This document shows, in pieces, positions 55,002 to 62,899 of a stretch of 64,000 nucleotides of DNA. Position numbers and translations under genes: made by a program. How positions within the stretch are numbered: position 1 is the stretch's first letter; every line of letters starts with the position of its first letter. The notes beneath the pieces were generated by a model that searched no databases, had not been told where the DNA came from, and saw only the letters and a list, made by a program, of their open reading frames with translations. This DNA is from Alcaligenes endophyticus (lineage in GTDB: Bacteria > Pseudomonadota > Gammaproteobacteria > Burkholderiales > Burkholderiaceae_B), in the NCBI RefSeq assembly GCF_026344035.1, contig NZ_JAPKND010000002.1, positions 186,001 to 250,000 of the forward strand. Reading direction: 5' to 3'.

Positions 55002-55967
55002 CTAGCTAAGAATAATTAACCCCGCTGGCATGTGGCGGCTGTTTAACATAAAAGTATGTTGAATTTGGATAATGGCTTGCTCTAGGGCGTGAAGTTGAAA
55101 ACGACCACTTAAGGGCTCTTGCGCCACTTGGGTGTTAAGTAATACAACACGGCCTTGGCGATAGCGGTTGATTTCTGTGATGACCTGCTCTAGGGGGGTG
55201 TGTTCAAAACTTAGTTCGCCTTGGCGCCAGGCCGCGGGCGCGCGATGATCGTGTTGCTGTACAGGGCTAATATGGGTGCTGGCATAGTGCAACTGTTGTT
55301 GGGTGCGTAGCACGCGCTCGCCATAAGGGTGATACACCGTCAGTTCACCACTTAAGCAGCGTAGGGTGGTGTGGTTATCTAGGTGCTTGCATTCAAAATG
55401 GCCTTGCCGTGTTCGGCTGCGAGCGACTCCAGCATGGATTTCAAAGTCGTGTTTGGTGTTGATTTGTATGGCAGCTTCGCCTTGCAAAAGGCGGAATCCG
55501 GCTTGTTGTTTAAGCTCTTGAATGCTGGTGCGAGTGTTCAGGTTAAGCGTGGCGTTTTGCCATGTAAGCTGTTGTTGCTCACCTGTGCGGGTACGTGCAT
55601 CGGCACCCCATTGCTGTGGATCAGGCCAAAGTTCAGCAGGAGGGTAGAGTACAGTGATGCCGGCCGTAAGGCCAAGCCCTAAGGTACCGGCTTGCAGTAG
55701 GCGTCGCCGATGGCGCATATGGCGAGTGGTGGCGTGGATTTGCTCAGCACTGACTTGCTGGGCCCGCTGTTGAGCGGCCTGATTAAGGAGATCCCATTCG
55801 GCTTTGGCTTGTTGAAAGGCTTCGCGGTGCACCGCATTTTGTAGCCACTGCTGAAACCCTTCACCGTCCCAGGTGGTCGCCTGGCCGCTATTTAACAGGC
55901 GCAGCCACGTACGAGCTTCGTGTAAGGCTTGCTGGTGATCAGAAGGGGGTGGCAGAGGTGTATTCAT
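55002..55967 (-). CDS. FecR-type anti-sigma/sigma regulator
   Basis: This 321-residue protein, counted from ATG 55965-55967, has a DUF4880-like N-terminal cytoplasmic segment (A-R-T-W-L-R-L-L-N-S-G, W-L-Q-N-A-V-H-R-E-A-F-Q-Q), one transmembrane segment (A-G-T-L-G-L-G-L-T-A-G-I-T-V-L near residue 98), and a periplasmic FecR domain (A-R-T-R-T-G-E-Q-Q-Q-L-T, L-Q-G-E-A-A-I-Q-I). An in-frame TTG at 56021, nearly touching the sigma stop codon, is an alternative start. It relays the signal from the periplasmic STN protein to the sigma factor. Gene order is STN protein, sigma, FecR, TpsA, all leftward, with 113 bp to the TpsA start. Confidence 0.92.
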   Translation of the reverse strand: MNTPLPPPSDHQQALHEARTWLRLLNSGQATTWDGEGFQQWLQNAVHREAFQQAKAEWDLLNQAAQQRAQQVSAEQIHATTRHMRHRRRLLQAGTLGLGLTAGITVLYPPAELWPDPQQWGADARTRTGEQQQLTWQNATLNLNTRTSIQELKQQAGFRLLQGEAAIQINTKHDFEIHAGVARSRTRQGHFECKHLDNHTTLRCLSGELTVYHPYGERVLRTQQQLHYASTHISPVQQHDHRAPAAWRQGELSFEHTPLEQVITEINRYRQGRVVLLNTQVAQEPLSGRFQLHALEQAIIQIQHTFMLNSRHMPAGLIILS

Positions 55968-56027
55968 GGCATGGAGAAAAGGGCTTAATTCTAAGACGGC
56001 TGAGCGGGGGCAAAGCTGCAAGCTTTT

Positions 56028-56540
56028 TTATGGCTGGTTGTTATCTCGTTGCAGTGCGGCCTGCAAAATGTCTTGTATACGTTTTAATTCGTATGCCACT
56101 GTGCGGACTGAAATTCCTAATTGGTTGGCTATTTCTTTGTGCGGCATGGACTCCCAGTGCGCGAGCAGGAAGATTTGTTGTTGCCGTGCCGGTAAGCGTT
56201 CAAGACGCTCCAAAATATAATCGATTTGTCGGCGTTGAGACAGTTTCTCTTCGGCATCCGGAGAAGGGCAACTGATGTTTTGTAAGGCTTGCACGTCCTC
56301 CCAAGAGAGCAGCTTAGCTTGACGCCGCTGCATATCGATGGCGATATTAACGGCAGTGCGCAAGAGATAAGCCTGTGGGTTATCGGCTTGGTCATTGCGG
56401 CTGTGTAGGCGTAGCCAGGTGTCTTGTAAGGCATCCGATGCTAAGTCGCTATTGCCCAGCATGCCCGTGAGCTTGCGCTTGAGTTGCCCGTAATGGCTGT
56501 GGAGGTATTCCATTAAGGAGTTTCGTGCCCGTTGATTCAT
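56028..56540 (-). CDS. ECF sigma factor, FecI type
   Basis: This 170-residue sigma-70-family factor has region 2 (residues 10-75: L-A-S-D-A-L-Q-D-T-W-L-R-L, N-P-Q-A-Y-L-L-R-T-A-V-N-I-A-I-D) and region 4 (about 110-160: L-P-A-R-Q-Q-Q-I-F-L-L-A-H-W-E, H-K-E-I-A-N-Q-L-G-I-S-V-R-T-V). These are typical of FecI-like iron-starvation or surface-signalling sigma factors. Its ATG overlaps the TGA of the upstream frame (ATGA), pointing to translational coupling with the STN/TonB-like gene. The likely target is the giant TpsA gene downstream. Confidence 0.93.
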   Translation of the reverse strand: MNQRARNSLMEYLHSHYGQLKRKLTGMLGNSDLASDALQDTWLRLHSRNDQADNPQAYLLRTAVNIAIDMQRRQAKLLSWEDVQALQNISCPSPDAEEKLSQRRQIDYILERLERLPARQQQIFLLAHWESMPHKEIANQLGISVRTVAYELKRIQDILQAALQRDNNQP

Positions 56541-57193
56541 GGTGAGGCAATGCAGGCTGGATGTTGTAGGGACAAGGGGTGTTCCAGCAAGAGGGTGATG
56601 GGCTGTGGTAGGCGTGGTGGTGGCGAGGCCGTAAACTGCAGATGTAGCAGTTTTTGTTGTAAGGCTTGCTCGTCGGCAGGGGGAGCGTTGCTGCGCAAGG
56701 TATGCACGTGTGTGATGCGCCCCTGTGGACTGAGACTAATTTGTATTAGGCTGCGTTACTTATTAGGCGGACTAGCGGAGCTTTGGCACAGGTGCTGAAT
56801 GATTTGTTGCTGTATCAGCCCGGGGTAGCCTTGTAATGTGGGGGCTAAAGGGGCTGTTTGGTTAGGCTGCGCTTGGATGACGTAAATACTTTGCGATGTC
56901 TCGTGGATCACAGTGGCGTGTAAAGAGGTATTGCGTAGCAGGGCTTGCAAAGCCTCAAGGGCGGTATAGCGTCCTTTAACGGCGCTAGATTGCACCCCCT
57001 CACTGAGCTGAGAGCGTATCAGTATCGGTTGTTGACTAAGGCTTGAGTATTGCTTTAAGGCAGCAGAAAGCTGCTGAGCGGGAATGTCAAAGTCAAATAG
57101 CTGGGCTTGGGCGTACGCCTGTTGCGTTAGGACTAGAAAAAATAATCCGGCAAAGCAGTAGGGGGCAGAGCCAGCGTAGAAAAAAGCGAGCAC
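56537..57193 (-). pseudogene. STN-domain periplasmic signalling protein with in-frame TAA before a TonB-C-like tail
   Basis: The first 145 codons (57193 to 56759) encode a signal peptide (cut near Y-A-Q-A) and an STN domain: F-D-I-P-A-Q-Q-L-S-A-A-L, G-R-Y-T-A-L-E-A-L-Q-A-L-L, I-H-E-T-S-Q-S-I-Y-V-I. A linker with Y-P-G-L-I-Q-Q-Q-I follows, then TAA at 56756-56758. The same frame stays open for 72 more codons (L-I-Q-I-S-L-S-P-Q-G-R-I-T-H-V, P-P-R-L-P-Q-P-I-T) and ends in a TGA overlapping the sigma ATG. The tail looks like a TonB C-terminal domain, whose N-terminal Y-P-x-x-I motif lies before the TAA. So either a nonsense mutation, a sequencing error or readthrough is involved. The STN part alone may still function. 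Stand-alone STN proteins act as signal input in VreA-type systems. Confidence 0.72.
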
Positions 57194-57469
57194 AGATACC
57201 TAAGCCTAGAGGAAGCCCTGAGTATGTGTCAGGGACGGCTAAAAACATCCCGTACAAGGAATGGCTGTGCTTATCCTATTTTGTGAATGTGACACGAGTG
57301 TGAAGGTGAGGTCTGCGGCGGTGCTGAGGAGTGTGAGGGCGTACCGGTAGATAGAAAAGGAAGGCTTTAGCGACTCTCTATGTAGCAAAACAGCGCTTTT
57401 CGCCAAATTGTAAAATAAAGGGGGTATTGTTAAAGGGGAACTATTTATTTTTTACGCAAGGAGACGATA

Positions 57470-58048
57470 GTGAGCAAGAAAATTTTAATGATTTGTGGTG
57501 ATTTTTGTGAAGATTACGAAACCATGGTGCCGTTTCAAACTTTATTGGCGGTAGGCCATCAGGTGGACGCGGTGTGCCCAGGCAAAACGGCGGGTGAAAC
57601 GATAAAAACAGCCATTCATGATTTTGAAGGGGATCAAACCTACACGGAAAAACCTGGTCATAATTTCAGCCTGAATGCTACTTTTGATCAGGTGCGTGCG
57701 GAAGATTATGACGCTCTGGTCATTCCAGGCGGGCGTGGCCCCGAGTACTTGCGTCTGGATGCCAAGGTCATTGCCATGGTGCGCCACTTTTTTGAGGCCA
57801 ACAAACCTGTTGCGGCGGTGTGCCATGGCGCACAGTTATTAGCCGCTGCTGGCGTGCTAGAGGGGCGTGAGTGTTCGGCGTACCCAGCATGCCGTCCCGA
57901 TGTGGAACTGGCAGGGGGACGTTATGCTGATATTCAGGTTGACCAAGCTATTACTGACGGCAATTTGGTTACCGCGCCAGCATGGCCTGCCCACCCAGCC
58001 TGGCTGGCGCAGTTTTTGCAGGTGTTAGGTACAAAAATTACCCACTAA
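57470..58048 (+). CDS. DJ-1/PfpI family protein
   Basis: This 192-residue protein starts at GTG 57470 with AAGGAGA at 57458-57464. It has the flavodoxin-like class I glutamine-amidotransferase fold with the nucleophile elbow A-A-V-C-H-G-A-Q (Cys near residue 115), the acidic partner in the N-terminal C-G-D-F-C-E-D-Y region, and [10 protein letters not shown]. Relatives include YhbO/PfpI deglycases and intracellular proteases, and thiJ-like stress proteins. It stands alone, diverging from the STN-sigma operon, with a terminator hairpin after it. Confidence 0.92.
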   Translation: MSKKILMICGDFCEDYETMVPFQTLLAVGHQVDAVCPGKTAGETIKTAIHDFEGDQTYTEKPGHNFSLNATFDQVRAEDYDALVIPGGRGPEYLRLDAKVIAMVRHFFEANKPVAAVCHGAQLLAAAGVLEGRECSAYPACRPDVELAGGRYADIQVDQAITDGNLVTAPAWPAHPAWLAQFLQVLGTKITH

Positions 58049-58062
58049 GCCGATAGGCTTGT

Positions 58063-58093
58063 AGCAAGCTGCCCAGCAATTGAGCAGCTTGCT
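58063..58093. terminator. Terminator hairpin between DJ-1 and yjdM genes
   Basis: AGCAAGCTGC (58063-58072) pairs with GCAGCTTGCT (58084-58093), 11-nt loop, between converging genes. A T-tract is weak on the plus side; the minus side reads into the yjdM end. Confidence 0.6.
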
Positions 58094-58118
58094 TGGTGGG
58101 TTCAATCAAAAAAGCGAT

Positions 58119-58460
58119 TTACGCCTTTTTCAAATACATGGCTTTTAATAAGTAGCTGATGCCGTCGATTTTGCAGTCTACTTCGTGGTCGCCACGCACC
58201 AAACGAATGTTTTTTGCTTTAGCCCCTTTTTTAAGGGTAGCCGACCCTTTAACTTTTAGGTCGCGAATCAAAATAACGTCGTCACCGGCCTTTAGCAGGT
58301 TGCCGTTACTGTCTTTAACAATAATTTCATCGCTGTCAGTTTCGGTGTTATCGTTAGTTTCTGATTGCCATTCGTAACCACAGTCTGCGCAGACCAGTTG
58401 CTCACCATCATGATAGGTATTTTCTAGGGTGCATTGGGGGCAAGGTGGAAAGTTACTCAT
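58119..58460 (-). CDS. yjdM: Zinc-ribbon protein YjdM (PhnA domain)
   Basis: This 113-residue cytosolic protein has an N-terminal zinc ribbon C-P-Q-C-T, then C-A-D-C-G-Y-E-W (residues 8-31). A PhnA/SH3-like domain (about 45-113) contains V-K-D-S-N-G-N-L-L, G-D-D-V-I-L-I-R-D-L-K-V-K-G and the I-R-L-V-R-G-D-H-E-V-D-C-K-I-D-G signature. It was once named PhnA for proximity to phosphonate genes but is not phosphonoacetate hydrolase. Function unknown. It is monocistronic. Confidence 0.93.
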   Translation of the reverse strand: MSNFPPCPQCTLENTYHDGEQLVCADCGYEWQSETNDNTETDSDEIIVKDSNGNLLKAGDDVILIRDLKVKGSATLKKGAKAKNIRLVRGDHEVDCKIDGISYLLKAMYLKKA

Positions 58461-58801
58461 GATTTTTTCCTGTTAGTTTATAAGCTTAGCGTGGCGTAGT
58501 GCTTACGCCGTGAAGTGCGGCTAGTGTAGCCGTTTGCAACAGGAAGGCCAAAAATACGAAGACCCCATCGTTGCGATGGGGTCTGTAGACCGCTTTAGCG
58601 GTATTGAGTTGTCATGATAACAACTAGGGAAACAGTTGGTTTAGATCAACTGAACTGGCTCTGTGCCAGTTGGTTTTACTTTACAGCGGCTTGGTATGCT
58701 TGTGCAATATCAGGAAAACCCTACACTGTTTTATATATTAACCAGTGCTGCGCATGCGCGTAAGCTGTTTTACTGAGTGTAGGGTATTACTGGAGTTCAA
58801 G
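58461..58801. other. Intergenic region between yjdM and small lipoprotein, 341 bp
   Basis: It holds the hairpin-rich segment listed at 58550-58684, then an AT-rich promoter-like stretch (TTATATATTA at 58731-58740) flanked by the inverted repeat ACCCTACACT (58718-58727) / AGTGTAGGGT (58776-58785). The repeat lies just before the small lipoprotein gene and may be an operator. Confidence 0.45.
58550..58684. ncRNA. Hairpin-rich intergenic segment, candidate small RNA
   Basis: Five stems lie in 120 bp: AGACCCCATCG/CGATGGGGTCT (58560-58584), ACCGC/GCGGT (58589-58602), GTTGT/ACAAC (58608-58624), CAGTTG/CAACTG (58633-58652), and AACTGGC/GCCAGTT (58653-58671). On the minus strand the first stem is followed by five T residues. 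On the plus strand the last stem is followed by GGTTTTACTTT. CAGTTGGTTT occurs twice (58633 and 58667). No coding frame covers the segment. I do not recognise an Rfam family by eye. It could be an RNA on either strand or a pair of opposed terminators. Confidence 0.4.
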
Positions 58802-58951
58802 ATGAAAAAAAGCTGCTTGGCAATATTGTTATGCGTAGGCCTGTTAGCGGCCTGCGCCCATCAAGGTGGAGACCCAAGCTTAAGCCGTTCAGGTGTAGAG
58901 GTGTATGGGGTTATTGATGCAGGGGTAGGAAGTAGCAGGCAGTCAAACTAA
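58802..58951 (+). CDS. Small lipoprotein, 49 residues
   Basis: The ATG at 58802 begins M-K-K-S-C-L-A-I-L-L, a lipoprotein signal with lipobox L-L-A-A-C (lipidated Cys at residue 18), followed by a short tail containing V-E-V-Y-G-V-I-D-A-G-V-G. GGAG lies 7 bp upstream. The Y-G-V-I-D-A-G-V-G segment resembles the first strand of betaproteobacterial porins, but there is no room for a barrel. The family is unknown to me. An upstream inverted repeat may regulate it. The protein is probably real because the lipoprotein signal is complete. Confidence 0.7.
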   Translation: MKKSCLAILLCVGLLAACAHQGGDPSLSRSGVEVYGVIDAGVGSSRQSN

Positions 58952-58973
58952 GGGTGACCGCCTGCTGAGCCCA

Positions 58974-60635
58974 TTATGCGGCGGTTTCTTTGTTAGGCTC
59001 GCTAAGGTTTGATAAGGCCTTGCTTAAACTGTAAGCAGGCTCGAATGAGTCAGCGCTTGCCATAGGCCAGCCCACGCGGAAAATAGTTTGGCGATAATGC
59101 TCTTGCAGCAATTCGCCTTTTTCTAGGTCAGGGAATAGGGCTGATAGTACACGTACCTCGCCATTACTAATGCGGCGAGCTATATGGTGTGGGCGTAGCT
59201 GGTTGGGATGGGGGAGGCCTGCGGCAGCTAATAGTTCGGCCAATGCTTTAAGCGTATTACGGTGAAAGCTACTGACGCGCACGGCTTTATCATCCACGAC
59301 CAGGGCTTTTTGACGTTGCGGGTCTTGGGTAGCTACGCCTGTGGGGCACTTGTCGGTATGGCAGGCTTGGGCTTGTATACAACCTACCGCAAACATAAAG
59401 CCGCGCCCGCTGTTACACCAGTCGGCGCCTAAAGCCATGATTCTGGCCATGTCAAAGGCGGTAATTACCTTGCCTGATGCACCCAGTTTGACTTGTTCAC
59501 GTAGACCAATGCCCACTAAGGTATTGTGCACCAGACGCAAAGCTTCGCGTAAGGGAGTGCCAACGTGGTCTACAAACTCTACCGGTGCAGCACCGGTACC
59601 GCCCTCGGCTCCATCGACAACGATAAAGTCTGGTGTGATGCCGGTTTTAAGCATAGCCTTGGCAATAGCAAACCATTCCCAGGGGTGGCCAATACATAAT
59701 TTAAAGCCTACTGGCTTGCCACCTGATAGTTCGCGCAGTTGTGCGACAAAGTGCAGCAGTTCGATAGGGGTGGAGAACGCGCTATGGCTAGCGGGTGATA
59801 AGCAGTCTACCCCTACAGGCACGCCACGGGCCAAGGCGATTTCAGGGGTTACTTTGGGGCCTGGTAAAATACCCCCTTGCCCTGGTTTGGCCCCTTGAGA
59901 CAGCTTGATTTCTATCATTTTGATGTAATCTTTGGTGGCTGTTTCGGCAAAGCGTTCAGGCGAAAAGTTTCCTTGGTCGTCGCGGCACCCAAAGTAGCCC
60001 GAGCCAATGTTCCAGATTAGATCACCTTGATGACGGGTGTGGTAGTGGCTGACGCCGCCTTCTCCGGTGTCATGGGCAAACTCGCCCATTTTTGCCCCTT
60101 TGTTCAGCGCTAAAATAGCATTGGCTGATAAAGCGCCAAAGCTCATGGCCGAAATATTGAAAACGGACATGGAGTAAGGCTGGGTGCAGTGTGGACCACC
60201 AATAATGGTCCTAAAGTTGCTGTCGGTAATTTTGATCGGGGCCATGGAGTGGTTCATCCACTCGTAGCCATTACTATAAATTTCTTGCAACGTACCAAAA
60301 GGGCGCTTGTCTATTTCTTGCTTGGCACGCTGATACACCAACGAGCGGTCGGCGCGAGAAAAAGGCAGCTCCTGACCTTCGCTTTCGAGGAAATATTGGC
60401 GAATCTCGGGCCGTATGGCCTCAAAGAAATAGCGTAAATTACCGATGACTGGGTAGTTACGTCGTATGGCATGCCGAGTTTGCGTAATATCTACTAGGCC
60501 CAGCAAGCTTAGTGCAGCACAGGGTAGCGCTAGAAATAGCCAAGCGGGGCTGCGGCTGATACTTAGCAACAACGAAACAAAGCACAAAAAGACGATAAGA
60601 TAGAAAGCGGTGTAGCGAGTTAACCAACGCTGCAT
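58974..60635 (-). CDS. FMN-binding glutamate synthase family protein (membrane-anchored GltS domain)
   Basis: This 553-residue protein, started at ATG 60633-60635 after AGGAG, has two N-terminal transmembrane helices (about residues 8-50). A glutamate-synthase FMN domain (about 95-530) follows with V-D-G-A-E-G-G-T-G-A-A-P near residue 310, G-A-D-W-C-N-S-G-R-G-F-M and the iron-sulfur cysteine cluster C-I-Q-A-Q-A-C-H-T-D-K-C-P-T-G-V. It lacks the glutamine-amidotransferase domain, so it does not make glutamate from glutamine alone. Such stand-alone proteins are widespread with unproven function. It diverges from a GNAT gene with 86 bp between start codons. Confidence 0.92.
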   Translation of the reverse strand: MQRWLTRYTAFYLIVFLCFVSLLLSISRSPAWLFLALPCAALSLLGLVDITQTRHAIRRNYPVIGNLRYFFEAIRPEIRQYFLESEGQELPFSRADRSLVYQRAKQEIDKRPFGTLQEIYSNGYEWMNHSMAPIKITDSNFRTIIGGPHCTQPYSMSVFNISAMSFGALSANAILALNKGAKMGEFAHDTGEGGVSHYHTRHQGDLIWNIGSGYFGCRDDQGNFSPERFAETATKDYIKMIEIKLSQGAKPGQGGILPGPKVTPEIALARGVPVGVDCLSPASHSAFSTPIELLHFVAQLRELSGGKPVGFKLCIGHPWEWFAIAKAMLKTGITPDFIVVDGAEGGTGAAPVEFVDHVGTPLREALRLVHNTLVGIGLREQVKLGASGKVITAFDMARIMALGADWCNSGRGFMFAVGCIQAQACHTDKCPTGVATQDPQRQKALVVDDKAVRVSSFHRNTLKALAELLAAAGLPHPNQLRPHHIARRISNGEVRVLSALFPDLEKGELLQEHYRQTIFRVGWPMASADSFEPAYSLSKALSNLSEPNKETAA

Positions 60636-60721
60636 GGGAACTCCTGGCGGTAAGCTTTTGAAGACGAGCACAATAGGGGTACATGATATCGCTTAGCGAT
60701 GAATTTAGTAATGGCATAACC

Positions 60722-61171
60722 ATGTTAAACAAGGAAAATGACGTTAGTGTGCGATGCGGGGGACAGCAAGCCTTGCTAAATGATGCAATGCAGGTACGCG
60801 TGCAAGTGTTTGTGCAAGAGCAAGGGGTGCCCCCCGAGGTGGAAGCCGATGACTATGATGCGGTGAGTGTGCATGTAGTGGTTTATAGTCAGCAGGGTAA
60901 GCCAGTGGCAACGGGGCGTTTGCTGCCCGATGGGCATATAGGGCGTATGGCTGTGCTAGCAGGGTATCGGGGGCAGGGTTTAGGGGCCTTGGTATTAAGC
61001 CATTTACTACAGCACGCGCAGCAGCGCGGACAACAGCATTTGCAATTATCTGCCCAGCGTCATGCTAAGGGGTTTTACGAACGCTTTGGGTTTGTCGTAC
61101 AGGGGCACGAATATCTGGATGTGGGTATCCCACATGTGGATATGGTATTGAGCCTACAGGAGCTCATGTAA
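60722..61171 (+). CDS. GNAT family N-acetyltransferase
   Basis: This 150-residue acetyltransferase has the acetyl-CoA pyrophosphate loop R-G-Q-G-L-G-A near residue 82 after I-G-R-M-A-V, an N-terminal V-F-V-Q-E-Q-G-V-P substrate-helix signature, and G-F-Y-E-R-F-G-F near 117. The V-F-x-x-E-Q-x-V-P signature places it in the ElaA/YjcF-like group. I use ATG 60722; an ATG-free extension to 60683 is less likely. It diverges from the FMN glutamate-synthase-like gene. Substrate unknown. Confidence 0.88.
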   Translation: MLNKENDVSVRCGGQQALLNDAMQVRVQVFVQEQGVPPEVEADDYDAVSVHVVVYSQQGKPVATGRLLPDGHIGRMAVLAGYRGQGLGALVLSHLLQHAQQRGQQHLQLSAQRHAKGFYERFGFVVQGHEYLDVGIPHVDMVLSLQELM

Positions 61172-61239
61172 ACAATACGGAAAATATTGACGGCGGTGGG
61201 GTTAGATGTAGCGATATGATGTACAGCGAAAGTTTGCTC

Positions 61240-61289
61240 AGGGGCCCTACTGCTACGAACTGAGGTGTTTTTTTGCAGCGAGGGCCCCT
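61240..61289. terminator. Inverted repeat between GNAT and DUF4148 genes
   Basis: AGGGGCCCT (61240-61248) pairs with AGGGCCCCT (61281-61289), with an inner CTGC/GCAG stem and a T7 tract in the loop. It lies between converging genes and probably serves both. Confidence 0.55.
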
Positions 61290-61295
61290 AAGAGG

Positions 61296-61721
61296 TTAAG
61301 CACCTACGTAGCGGTTAAGTAAGCCTTGGGCGCGAGCTTGAGCAATTTCTGCTTGAACTTCTGCACGCGTTTTGGTTTGATCGTTCTGCGTCACGGAATA
61401 GTTATTTGGGTATAACTGATTGAGGCGTTCTGCATTTTCGCCATTCGTGATATTGCCCGCTTGTTGTGCAGCAGCAATTTCTGCTTGAACGTCAGCACGT
61501 GTTAACGTGGAACGGCTACTAGTTTCATAATTATGCGGAAAGAACTCATTTTTTCTGCTGCCATTTTCATCCACCAGTATGTTACCGGTGCGCACCGCTT
61601 CGGCTAGTTCTGCTTGAACCTGTGCTCGGGTCAGGGTCGTGCTAGCAGCATTGGCGATGGCTGGGCCTACTAATAAGGTAGCGACAGTCAAAATAACAGC
61701 TGAAGATTGTATGCGTTTCAT
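61296..61721 (-). CDS. DUF4148 domain protein, exported
   Basis: This 141-residue protein has a signal peptide (cut near A-N-A-A, residue 26) and three copies of a short repeat of the form L-T-R-A-x-V-Q-A-E-(L/I)-x-x-A near residues 30, 72 and 116. DUF4148 proteins are abundant, mostly small, exported proteins of Burkholderiales with unknown function. One copy is the norm; three in tandem is on the larger side. It diverges from a LysR gene, 170 bp away. It is probably periplasmic. Confidence 0.9.
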   Translation of the reverse strand: MKRIQSSAVILTVATLLVGPAIANAASTTLTRAQVQAELAEAVRTGNILVDENGSRKNEFFPHNYETSSRSTLTRADVQAEIAAAQQAGNITNGENAERLNQLYPNNYSVTQNDQTKTRAEVQAEIAQARAQGLLNRYVGA

Positions 61722-61891
61722 CGTAAAGATCCTTGTATTTCGTCTAAGAGATTAATGACGACATTCCTTTTAAAAAGATGCGGATGACGTCGATGGAGTA
61801 ACTTTAATGTATCCTTATAATTGAATAAATAGCGTGAATTGATATTCACTATTTTAAAAAATGGAATAATAGTGTTTCCTCTGGGGATGTA

Positions 61892-62830
61892 ATGAGCCGA
61901 ATATTGTCGATGCAAGTGTTTGAGCGGGTAGCGAGTGAAGGAGGGTTTGCGGCGGCTGCGAGAGCGTTGAATATGTCGCCGCCTGCGGTCACGCGCCTTA
62001 TTGCGCAGTTAGAGTCTCATTTGGGTACGCGTTTATTTCAGCGCACCACACGACGGGTTTCACTGACGGAAGCGGGTGAGGCTTATTTAGCGCGGATTCG
62101 CCAAATTTTGCAGGATTTAGATGAGGCTGATGCCTTAGCCAGTGCTTACACTAATGAGCTGGTGGGGCGTTTACGCGTGCACACCCAGCCTGTGATGGCT
62201 AGCTATATGGTGGCTCCCATTTTGTCTGTGTTTCGCCAGCGCTATCCCGGCATTACGATTGAGTTAGTGGTAGAAACACGTAAAGATCCACCTATTGAGG
62301 ATTTCGATATCACGCTCATCGGCGTCGATCAAATCACTAATCCAGGTATTGTGGCGCGTAAAGTCGTCGAATCAGATGTGATATTGGTGGCTGCACCAGC
62401 CTATATTGAGCGTTGCGGTTTACCTGATAAGCCGGAAGAGCTGGCTGACCACGCTTGTTTGCGCTTAAGCAGGCCTGATGCGCCGTTGGGGGCATGGAGC
62501 TTATGGAATGTAAAGTCTGCTGATGAAATATTTAAGGTAGACCTAGATCCTGTCGTTATTGCTAACCATACGGACACTTTATTGCGAGCGGTGTTAGATG
62601 GAGCTGGTATTACATCTATGTCTTTAGATATTGTCGCTCCATACTTAATGCGTGGTGAATTGGTACACGTGCTTCCATTATGGGTAAGTGGGCATTTGAC
62701 GATGTACGCTGCGTTGCCCAGCCGCAAGTTTATTCCGCAACGTACACATGTGTTTTTGGATTTTTTAATTGCGCATATCCGGCAACAAAATAAGCAGGTG
62801 TTGCAAGACCCAGGCCTAGCGAGGATATAG
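61892..62830 (+). CDS. LysR family transcriptional regulator
   Basis: This 312-residue LysR protein has helix-turn-helix F-A-A-A-A-R-A-L-N-M-S-P-P-A-V-T-R-L-I-A (residues 14-40), the L-F-Q-R-T-T-R-R-V block, and an effector domain from about residue 90. It belongs to the CrgA-like LysR group. It diverges from the DUF4148 gene and converges on a Bug receptor gene. Either could be a target, though no operator is evident. Confidence 0.93.
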   Translation: MSRILSMQVFERVASEGGFAAAARALNMSPPAVTRLIAQLESHLGTRLFQRTTRRVSLTEAGEAYLARIRQILQDLDEADALASAYTNELVGRLRVHTQPVMASYMVAPILSVFRQRYPGITIELVVETRKDPPIEDFDITLIGVDQITNPGIVARKVVESDVILVAAPAYIERCGLPDKPEELADHACLRLSRPDAPLGAWSLWNVKSADEIFKVDLDPVVIANHTDTLLRAVLDGAGITSMSLDIVAPYLMRGELVHVLPLWVSGHLTMYAALPSRKFIPQRTHVFLDFLIAHIRQQNKQVLQDPGLARI

Positions 62831-62859
62831 GTTTTCAACTTTACGGCTAGGTAAGGAGT

Positions 62860-62883
62860 GCTGCCTTATCAATATAAGGCAGC
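62860..62883. terminator. Terminator between convergent LysR and Bug genes
   Basis: GCTGCCTTAT (62860-62869) pairs with ATAAGGCAGC (62874-62883), a 10-bp stem with a 4-nt loop, in the 69-bp gap between converging genes. Confidence 0.7.
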
Positions 62884-62899
62884 CGGATAATGGTGATAT

